This document shows, in pieces, positions 1-5,149 of a stretch of DNA of 5,149 nt. Every line of letters begins with the position of its first letter. Position 1 is the stretch's first letter. The DNA is from Holophagaceae bacterium UBA706 (GTDB taxonomy: Bacteria; Acidobacteriota; Holophagae; Holophagales; Holophagaceae), in assembly GCA_002298155.1 (NCBI GenBank), contig DBME01000149.1:15378-20526 (forward strand), written 5' to 3'. The translations under genes were made by a program, and so were the position numbers. Under the pieces are notes generated by a model that was not told the origin of the DNA, did not search any database, and worked only from the letters and a program-made list of their open reading frames with translations.

Positions 1-228
1 CGCGGTGCAGTCCGGGTGGAGAGCACAGGCGAACAGCGGTGTCCGGCCATCGGGCGTTTCCGCATTGGCATGGGCGCCCCGGGCGAGCAGGAGCCCCACC
101 CGTTCGGCATCGTTGGCCAGGGCGGCGCGATGCAGTTCCACATCCAGGATGCCCTGGGGAAGGGGCGAACCGGGCGTGGCCTGGGCCATCAGGGCGGGCG
201 CAGCGAGGAGTAGGGTCAGGTCTCTCAT
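1..228 (-). CDS. Exported ankyrin-repeat protein, N-terminal part (runs off the window)
   Basis: The frame is open from the ATG at 228-226 to the window edge, 76 codons with no stop, so the C-terminus is missing. The first residues, MRDLTLLLAAPALMAQA, look like a short signal peptide with a possible A-Q-A cleavage site after residue 17; the n-region is weak (one Arg next to one Asp). After a short linker comes an ankyrin repeat at about residues 31-58 (ELHRAALANDAERVGLLLAR, then GAHANA). A second repeat opens with DGRTPLFACAL at about residues 61-71, close to the ankyrin consensus DGRTPLHxAA. Ankyrin repeats bind proteins and have no catalytic role. The ATG overlaps the stop of the upstream A2M gene as ATGA, and a GGAG lies 8 bases upstream, which supports this start and translational coupling. 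The partner is unknown; the coupled A2M protein is an obvious candidate, but that is inference. The family call is firm; the repeat number and full length cannot be seen. Confidence 0.88.
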   Translation of the reverse strand, partial: MRDLTLLLAAPALMAQATPGSPLPQGILDVELHRAALANDAERVGLLLARGAHANAETPDGRTPLFACALHPDCTA

Positions 229-3200
229 TTCACACGCTCCGCACCGACCGCCACGTCCTGCCCTTCCGAGGTCGCCCAACGGCTTTCGTCTCCCAGGAGA
301 CCGAACCGCACCGGCCTCATGCGGTAGCGCCCCTCCACGCGCGCCTTCAAGCGCAGCAGGATCGGCCGGGGCCGCCCCGCCTGCAGGTCCTTGATCAGGA
401 AAGTCACATGATCGGAATGCGCTTCGGGCCGGCACCACTGGATCTGGGTCACCGGCGAGCCCTCCAGCAGGAAATCCTCCAGGCGCCCATCGGCCTCCAG
501 GCCCGCAGGAACCGGAATGTCCACCAGGGCGTATCGGACGGCACGCCCGGATCGCACCTCCACTTCCATCAGGCACGACTCGCCCAGGCCCAGCTCCCCG
601 GTCCACGGCCCTCGCCTGGATCCGGCTCCCACCGGGGCGCCGTCCAGCGGGGGTTCGAGGCGGAAGAGGGCCCGCTTCACGCCGAGGGCCGCGTCTCCCA
701 TGCCGGGGCTCGACACCGCCTTGGTGGTCAAGGCGGCCTGGCTCCAAACCAGCAACCCGTCGCCCTTGATCCTGACCTTCACATCCCTTCCGGCGGGAAC
801 GGTCAACGTGCAGGGGTTGCCTCCGGTGCGGAAATCATGGCGGACACGGCCTTCCACGACGACCGCCATTTCAGGGCCATCCAGCCACCGGAACCGCCGC
901 ACCTTGGCTAGATCCGGAAGAAGGGCCAGCACCTGGGAGGTGGCCCAGCAGGACCCGAACCCGCGGCCGTCGAAGCGGGAGGCCAGGTAGGCCTCCGCCG
1001 GTGCGATGAGGGGCGAGGAGGGTCTCGCCCGGCACAGCGCCTTCACCGCGTAAACCGTGGCGAGGACCCGTGATTCATCACTCCCCGGCCCATCCCAATA
1101 GGCAAGACCCTGGTCACGATGCACGGCCTTCTCGAGGCGATCCAGCAACCCGGGAAGGGCAGGATGCTCGCGAAGGGCGGCCGTCAACGCCACCAGCCCC
1201 AGGGTCCCGGTTCGCGTTGGAGCCGCGTCGAGCGCCTTGAGGGCAAAATCCAGTTCCGTGTCCAGGGGCTTCTGATTGCTCGGGTGGATGATCGGGGACG
1301 CCTCGGCCAGCGCATAAAGGTAGAAGGCTGCATCTTCATCGCCTTCCGCCCCCACCGGATTCGATTTCCTCCATTGCTCCAATTCGAAAGGCCTCCAGTC
1401 TGGGCCCCCCATGGGCGAGGTGGTGCCATCGAAGGCCTTGGACTGCTGCAGGATGGCCAACCCCCAGAGGGCCTGTCCGGAGTCATGAAGGCTGATCTCC
1501 CTCCTGCCGGCGGCGGCGCCGTACCATCCCCACCCGCCCAGATTCTTCCGGAGTTCGTTCAGCCGGATGAGCCCCCCCCGCACATCGGATCGCAGGCGCT
1601 CCTGCCCGTAGCCTGGCAATGGCGGCAGCAGGCCCCGGTTCACCAGGTCCTGGATGATCATGCCCGGGGCGAACCGTGCCACGGTGTGATCCACGCACCC
1701 CGAAGGAGCCGTCGTCACGTAGGCCAGGCTTGGCTGGACCAGGCGCTCCAGGGCATGGTCCACCGCGAACAGACGCAACGTCACGGGCCCCTGGGCGCCG
1801 GCCAGGAACGGTATCCGCAGTTCCTTCCCATGGGCTGCGCGGCTCAGGCATCCCGCTGCCCGGACTTCGCGGCCGGCGGGATGGATGGTGAACTCGCCCT
1901 TCCTCACGTCACGGACGCCTTCGGCTTCCGCCGTGGCGACGATGCGGGCGCCGGAGCCCCCTGCCCTGGCCGTGAGCCTGAATGCGAGCCGGCACTCCTC
2001 GCCAGGCTTCAGATCGAAGGGCTTGCTTCCATCCGGGATATCGGCTCCTTCGCCGGACAGGTGTGCAGTCCCCCTCAGGGGGGAGGTCCCGTGGTTGACG
2101 AGGAAGGCCAGCGCCCTTCCTTCATCGCCTTCGGTGAGTGCCTCCGGAAGGTCGAGGCTGAGCTGGAGGGGCCTGGAAACCAGCAGGGTCATCTTCCCGA
2201 CGCCGGCCCTGCCAGCGCCGCCGAATGCCACGACCGTCGCCCGCAAGGTGGCGGGGTCGTCGGGAAGAGGAACCTCCACGCTGGTCTTTCCTTGAACCGT
2301 GAGGTTCGGGATCCATAGGGCCGTATCGAGGAAATGATCCCGGAGGTCCGTCAGTTCCTGGGAACGCGATAGCCCTCCCGTCCGCTGGTATTCGACGCCA
2401 CCGTTCCCGAAACTGGGCATGTAGGATCTCCGGTGGCGGAGCCCTCCGAGGGGTTCCAGGACTTCCCTTGAAAGGGCATCCGATACGAATTCCCGTCGCA
2501 CCGACCCGTGGTAGGTGCGTTGGGTATGATCGGGATGGAAAAAACCCACGGGGTCCCTGAGATCCTCAGGGACCAGGAGGAACAGGTCCTCGTCGACGAC
2601 GGATAGGCTGACCTCGGAACGGGTGTTATCACCTTTTGCATCGGACACCTCGATGGACACCTGGGCGGGCATGCCCGGTTCATGTGCCCGCTCCCCAGCG
2701 TTCACGGCAACCCTGAGCCTGTCACGATCCAGCGAAAGCTCCAGGGGAAGGGTGCGTTCGTAGGAGGCTCCGTCGCAGGCCGTGGAGACCGTGACCCACC
2801 CGTTCGGATAGAGGCCTTCCTCCAGCGGGATGCTGATGAGGGCCGTCGTGCCCGGGATCTTCCGGGTCTCCTCACGATGGAACCCGGTGCCTTCGACGTG
2901 CCACCGCAGGGTGAGCCCCTCCCGGGGGAGTAGGACCAGGACGCGTGCGGTCCCTCCGGGAAGAAGCGGACTGCCATCCAGGGATACCCGCAGGGCCTCT
3001 GAAGCGGGAAGGCGCGCCGCTTCGTCGGCGACCAGGAGAAATTGACGTGCCTCGACCTTTCCGCCCGCGGGAAGCATTGCCTCCGCGACAACAAGATAGG
3101 CCCCCGCGGGCAGGTTCAAGGTCCCGCCCTGCCCCTCCAGGTCAACGACCTTGCTTCCCTGCCGCAACAGGGCGGAATTCGACCAGAAGGGCTCTTCGCC

Positions 3201-5006
3201 AGGCTCGGCCTTGTATACGGCCATATGGAGAGACCGGAGGCCGCCGTCCTGCTCCGCCTTCGCCTGGACGGGCCTGCCCGGGAGGGAGAAGTGACGGTCG
3301 AGGACGACGCGAAGGCCCCCGGTTCCGTTCCCCAGGGCCCTGCTGACCATGCGTCGCTGCCCGGCGGCATCGCTGACCTTGACGAGCAGACGGTAGGAAG
3401 CGCTGACGTCCATCAGCCGCGAGAGGATCTGGAAGGTGGCGGTTCCCTTGACGTCGCTTTCCAGGTTTCCTTTGTCCACGAGTTCAAGACCCGGCTTCTG
3501 CCCGAACAAGGTCCCCTCGTGAGGCCGGACGATGCGGAACAGGTTCCACTCGCCGTGGGCCAGGGGCACCGGACTTCCATCCAGGGCCTTCACTTCCACG
3601 GCGAACGCCTGGAGGTAAGGCTGCGCCACGGCGACCGGTTCGACGAAACGAAGACTGAATCGGGGCTTCCCATAGGAATGGACCTCGAAGGTCACGTAGG
3701 CGGTCACCTGCCGGACCGTGACCGCAACCGTGTAGCTCCCGGGCAGGGTCGAACCCGGTAGCTTCAGGCACCCGGAAAAGGTTAGGGGGTGCGTGCCCAC
3801 CTGCGCGGCGACACCCGTCCCGAAGGAGGTCGGCCCCATGATGGAATAGGCCAGCCCCAGGTCTCCCAGCCCTTCAGGGGCCAGTGGCCACGGGCCGCCG
3901 GAGGGGTCGGCCACGACGGGCATTCTGGCCGGCCCGCGCAGCCAGGACTCCTCGTTCATCCCCGGGTACAGAGCCCTCAAGGGGGAATAGATCGAAACCA
4001 GGTCCTCGCGCGGGTCGAAATGGGGCGCGTCCAGCAGGATCTTCAGGAAAACCTCGTCACCAGGCTTGTACACGGGACGATCCGTGAACACGAAGGCCCG
4101 GCAAGGCGGTTCCTGCGCGCGACGCCTGGCCTCGTCCGCGTCGAAGCGGCCATGGAGGCCCAAGGTCGCGGCCATGCTTTGGCCCCCGTCCTGAAGAACA
4201 GCCTCCAGGAGCGTCTGGCCCTGCCCGAGGGTGAGGGACGCATGGCCAAGGCCATCCAGGCTCAACGTCTCCTCCCGCTCCGGAGCCTTGCCCCCACCAG
4301 CGGCGCCCTCGGATTGGATACGGACCTTGATCGTCCCCTGGTGAAGGGGGGACCCATCGCCGGCATCCACGCCGCTGAAGCGAACCTGGTCCCCCTCCGC
4401 CTCCACCTGGAGCGTCAGGCTGGACACCTGCCATGGCAGGTAGGCCCGTTCCTCGCCCCGCCGGATCTCCAGGATATAGGTTCCGGCTTGCTGGGCGGGA
4501 ACCTGGAAGCCCTTGTCCGGATCGGCGGGGCATTCAAACGCCGCAACCCGGTCCTTCGCAAGCAGGGGCACCTGCTTGTCCCAGACCCAGCATTCCACGT
4601 TCCCGCGTTTCTCCTTCCGTTTCCGGCCAGGATCCCCGAAGGTCGTGACGACGGGCAAACCCACATTGCCCCGATGTTGGGCCGTCGGAGGGTCCACCTG
4701 GAACAGCCGTTGAGGATTCCAGGTAACGCGCACCTCCGGGCGAGGCCCCCTGGGCGGTTCCTCGAGGATGGCCGTGCGGAACACCTCCCCTTTCGGTTCG
4801 CACCGATACACGGCCACCGCGAGGTTTCCGAGGGGGGCCGGGTCCACCTTCCAGGCGCGGCCCTTCTCATCCCACTGCCGTACGCGCTCCACCCCTACAT
4901 GCAGGGTGAAACCCGGACTCGTCTGGGGCTGGCACCAGAATTGAAGGCCGTCCTGGGCCAAGGTCGGCATGGCCAAGGCCATAAGGAGGGCAAGAACACG
5001 TAGCAT
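225..5006 (-). CDS. Exported alpha-2-macroglobulin family protein with degenerate thioester motif
   Basis: The product has 1593 residues, in the usual range for bacterial A2Ms (about 1500-1650). Family members trap or inhibit proteases in the periplasm after cleavage of a bait segment. Residues 1-17 are a signal peptide (MLRVLALLMALAMPTLA, then QDG) with no lipobox, so a soluble periplasmic or secreted protein is likely, unlike the lipoprotein ECAM. N-terminal macroglobulin-like beta domains follow, with TDRPVYKPGDEV at 308-319. VDEDLF (804-809) precedes an Arg-rich bait-like stretch (about 824-889). The A2M domain starts at DHFLDTALWIPNL (890-902). The helical thioester-type domain spans about 1085-1365, with GCVDH (Cys1104), GGWGWY (1157-1162) and FGSCWATSQ (1350-1358). 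A final macroglobulin domain includes VDIPVPAGLE (1495-1504). The thioester glutamine is replaced by His, so no classical thioester can form. The mature part has 15 Cys. A basic patch, RKRKEKR, lies at 128-134. I chose the ATG at 5006 because it places the signal peptide at the N-terminus; the frame extends to a TTG at 5066, but that extension lacks signal features. No PBP1C-type partner is visible. The family is certain; the exact function is not. Confidence 0.95.
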   Translation of the reverse strand: MLRVLALLMALAMPTLAQDGLQFWCQPQTSPGFTLHVGVERVRQWDEKGRAWKVDPAPLGNLAVAVYRCEPKGEVFRTAILEEPPRGPRPEVRVTWNPQRLFQVDPPTAQHRGNVGLPVVTTFGDPGRKRKEKRGNVECWVWDKQVPLLAKDRVAAFECPADPDKGFQVPAQQAGTYILEIRRGEERAYLPWQVSSLTLQVEAEGDQVRFSGVDAGDGSPLHQGTIKVRIQSEGAAGGGKAPEREETLSLDGLGHASLTLGQGQTLLEAVLQDGGQSMAATLGLHGRFDADEARRRAQEPPCRAFVFTDRPVYKPGDEVFLKILLDAPHFDPREDLVSIYSPLRALYPGMNEESWLRGPARMPVVADPSGGPWPLAPEGLGDLGLAYSIMGPTSFGTGVAAQVGTHPLTFSGCLKLPGSTLPGSYTVAVTVRQVTAYVTFEVHSYGKPRFSLRFVEPVAVAQPYLQAFAVEVKALDGSPVPLAHGEWNLFRIVRPHEGTLFGQKPGLELVDKGNLESDVKGTATFQILSRLMDVSASYRLLVKVSDAAGQRRMVSRALGNGTGGLRVVLDRHFSLPGRPVQAKAEQDGGLRSLHMAVYKAEPGEEPFWSNSALLRQGSKVVDLEGQGGTLNLPAGAYLVVAEAMLPAGGKVEARQFLLVADEAARLPASEALRVSLDGSPLLPGGTARVLVLLPREGLTLRWHVEGTGFHREETRKIPGTTALISIPLEEGLYPNGWVTVSTACDGASYERTLPLELSLDRDRLRVAVNAGERAHEPGMPAQVSIEVSDAKGDNTRSEVSLSVVDEDLFLLVPEDLRDPVGFFHPDHTQRTYHGSVRREFVSDALSREVLEPLGGLRHRRSYMPSFGNGGVEYQRTGGLSRSQELTDLRDHFLDTALWIPNLTVQGKTSVEVPLPDDPATLRATVVAFGGAGRAGVGKMTLLVSRPLQLSLDLPEALTEGDEGRALAFLVNHGTSPLRGTAHLSGEGADIPDGSKPFDLKPGEECRLAFRLTARAGGSGARIVATAEAEGVRDVRKGEFTIHPAGREVRAAGCLSRAAHGKELRIPFLAGAQGPVTLRLFAVDHALERLVQPSLAYVTTAPSGCVDHTVARFAPGMIIQDLVNRGLLPPLPGYGQERLRSDVRGGLIRLNELRKNLGGWGWYGAAAGRREISLHDSGQALWGLAILQQSKAFDGTTSPMGGPDWRPFELEQWRKSNPVGAEGDEDAAFYLYALAEASPIIHPSNQKPLDTELDFALKALDAAPTRTGTLGLVALTAALREHPALPGLLDRLEKAVHRDQGLAYWDGPGSDESRVLATVYAVKALCRARPSSPLIAPAEAYLASRFDGRGFGSCWATSQVLALLPDLAKVRRFRWLDGPEMAVVVEGRVRHDFRTGGNPCTLTVPAGRDVKVRIKGDGLLVWSQAALTTKAVSSPGMGDAALGVKRALFRLEPPLDGAPVGAGSRRGPWTGELGLGESCLMEVEVRSGRAVRYALVDIPVPAGLEADGRLEDFLLEGSPVTQIQWCRPEAHSDHVTFLIKDLQAGRPRPILLRLKARVEGRYRMRPVRFGLLGDESRWATSEGQDVAVGAERVK
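237..240 (-). promoter_or_regulatory. Ribosome binding site of the ankyrin gene, inside the A2M gene
   Basis: GGAG on the minus strand sits 8 bases before the ATG at 228 and lies within the last codons of the A2M gene. Together with the 4-base ATGA overlap it fixes the ankyrin start and suggests that ribosomes ending A2M translation reinitiate on the ankyrin frame. Confidence 0.6.
1686..1697 (-). other. Degenerate thioester motif CVDH in place of CxEQ
   Basis: The codons TGC GTG GAT CAC encode Cys1104-Val-Asp-His1107 in the context APSGCVDHTVARF, which aligns by eye with the family pattern YPYGCxEQTxSRF. The Cys and the flanking residues are kept, but Glu is Asp and the Gln that forms the thioester with Cys is His. 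Each change from GAG/GAA to GAT and from CAG to CAC needs a single third-position substitution. Confidence 0.9.
2340..2537 (-). other. Putative bait region of the A2M protein
   Basis: Residues 824-889 lie between the VDEDLF strand that closes the preceding macroglobulin domain and the start of the A2M domain (FLDTALW). In A2Ms the protease-sensitive bait segment sits around this point. The stretch is rich in Arg (10 in 66 residues, including RR at 837-838 and RHRR at 857-860), contains no Lys, and has a flexible Gly/Ser part (PSFGNGGVEY, TGGLSRS). It therefore offers several sites for trypsin-like proteases. Assignment is by position and composition only. Confidence 0.5.
2552..2574. repeat. 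Perfect 10-bp inverted repeat with 3-base centre inside the A2M gene
   Basis: On the plus strand the arm GGTCCCTGAG, the centre ATC and the arm CTCAGGGACC form a perfect hairpin sequence. It lies in the A2M coding region over the codons for VPEDLRDP (residues 812-819), immediately before the bait-like segment. It could fold in the mRNA or be a chance product of synonymous GC-rich codons. Confidence 0.7.
4956..5006 (-). other. Signal peptide of the A2M protein
   Basis: Residues 1-17 have a short basic start (MLR), a hydrophobic core (VLALLMALAM) and T-L-A just before QDG, a plausible signal peptidase I site. The first Cys (in FWCQ, about residue 25) is not in a lipobox, so lipid anchoring is not indicated. 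Confidence 0.8.
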
Positions 5007-5029
5007 GCGGCACCAGGGAGGATGGAGAA

Positions 5030-5038
5030 ATCCTACCA
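5030..5038 (-). promoter_or_regulatory. Candidate extended -10 element for the A2M gene (weak)
   Basis: The minus strand reads TGGTAGGAT, that is TGn followed by TAGGAT (4 of 6 matches to TATAAT). It ends 23 bases before the ATG at 5006 and would give a leader of roughly 17 bases. The best -35 at 18-base spacing is only TTCCCC (3 of 6). The position between the upstream hairpins and the start is suitable, but the match alone is poor evidence. Confidence 0.22.
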
Positions 5039-5069
5039 ATTCCACCGCCACCAGGGGAAAAATCAAGGT

Positions 5070-5089
5070 GGAAGGGCATTGCCCCTTCC
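5070..5089 (-). terminator. Hairpin with T-run upstream of the A2M gene, possible terminator or attenuator
   Basis: On the minus strand, GGAAGGG pairs with CCCTTCC around a 6-base loop; an alternative pairing with one bulged G closes a 3-base AAT loop. The stem is followed by 7 bases and then TTTTT (5058-5062). The gap between stem and T-run is longer than in a standard intrinsic terminator, so it may be weak. It reads toward the A2M gene and lies about 60 bases before its ATG. It could back up the stronger hairpin upstream or act as a leader structure. Confidence 0.35.
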
Positions 5090-5127
5090 GTGGGTGGACG
5101 TGGACAGGAGGTTCGCCGGCACAAGGA

Positions 5128-5149
5128 AAGGGCCCCTCCCGGGGCCCTT
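5128..5149 (-). terminator. Strong GC-rich hairpin, probable intrinsic terminator of an off-window gene
   Basis: A perfect 9-bp stem (plus-strand arms AAGGGCCCC and GGGGCCCTT) encloses a TCCC loop and touches the window edge. On the minus strand the stem is followed by TCCTTG, a poor T-run. On the plus strand it ends in TT, and what follows is not visible. No plus-strand gene ends before it here, so the simplest reading is the terminator of a minus-strand gene lying to the right, which would separate that gene from the A2M transcript. Confidence 0.6.

Noticed and set aside
39..911. Plus-strand open frame of 290 codons across the A2M C-terminus and the A2M/ankyrin junction.
   Set aside because: It overlaps two supported minus-strand genes and has no family resemblance.
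2070..2082. Short CCCCC-TCA-GGGGG hairpin in the A2M gene.
   Set aside because: The stem has only 5 bp, lies in coding sequence with no T-run, and is expected by chance at this GC content.
1119..2318. Plus-strand open frame of 399 codons opposite the thioester-type domain.
   Set aside because: Same grounds: no recognisable family, shadow composition, fully inside the A2M gene.
3789..5003. Long plus-strand open frame (404 codons) opposite the A2M N-terminal half.
   Set aside because: It is antisense to a well-recognised gene, is rich in Pro/Arg/Gly/His low-complexity sequence, shows no domain, and is typical of frames opposite GC-rich codons.
5007..5066. N-terminal extension of the A2M protein to a TTG start at 5066.
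   Set aside because: The added 20 residues (MIFPLVAVELVGFLHPPWCR) have no ribosome site upstream and would bury the clear signal peptide that begins at the ATG at 5006.
5105..5110. Plus-strand AGGAGG resembling a Shine-Dalgarno.
   Set aside because: No start codon follows at usable spacing before the window ends; the next bases lead into the terminator hairpin.

Overview
The window holds essentially one large gene plus the start of a second, both on the minus strand. GC content looks to be about two thirds by eye, with G/C-rich third codon positions. The gene content (a large exported alpha-2-macroglobulin followed by an exported ankyrin protein) points to a high-GC Gram-negative bacterium. 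Acidobacteriota of the Holophaga/Geothrix type or a deltaproteobacterial lineage are plausible guesses from style alone, but nothing in the window fixes the taxon.

Layout, in transcription order (right to left). Positions 5007-5149 are non-coding. They hold a strong hairpin at the window edge (5128-5149), probably the terminator of an off-window upstream gene, a second hairpin with a T-run (5070-5089), and a weak extended -10 candidate (5030-5038). A 1593-residue bacterial alpha-2-macroglobulin (A2M) family protein then runs from 5006 to 225. It has a signal peptide, the TDRPVYKPG macroglobulin motif, an Arg-rich bait-like segment, the A2M domain, a thioester-type helical domain and a C-terminal macroglobulin domain. 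Its thioester motif reads CVDH instead of the canonical CxEQ, so the glutamine needed to form the thioester is absent.

The A2M stop codon overlaps the start of the next gene in an ATGA (225-228). That gene runs off the left edge (1-228, 76 codons visible). It encodes a signal peptide followed by an ankyrin repeat and the beginning of a second one. The two genes are therefore very likely co-transcribed and translationally coupled, and both products appear to be exported. A reasonable inference is an envelope module in which an A2M-like protease trap or scaffold acts beside a periplasmic ankyrin protein. No RNA genes, mobile elements or CRISPR arrays were seen. The long plus-strand reading frames opposite the A2M gene look like GC-driven shadows.
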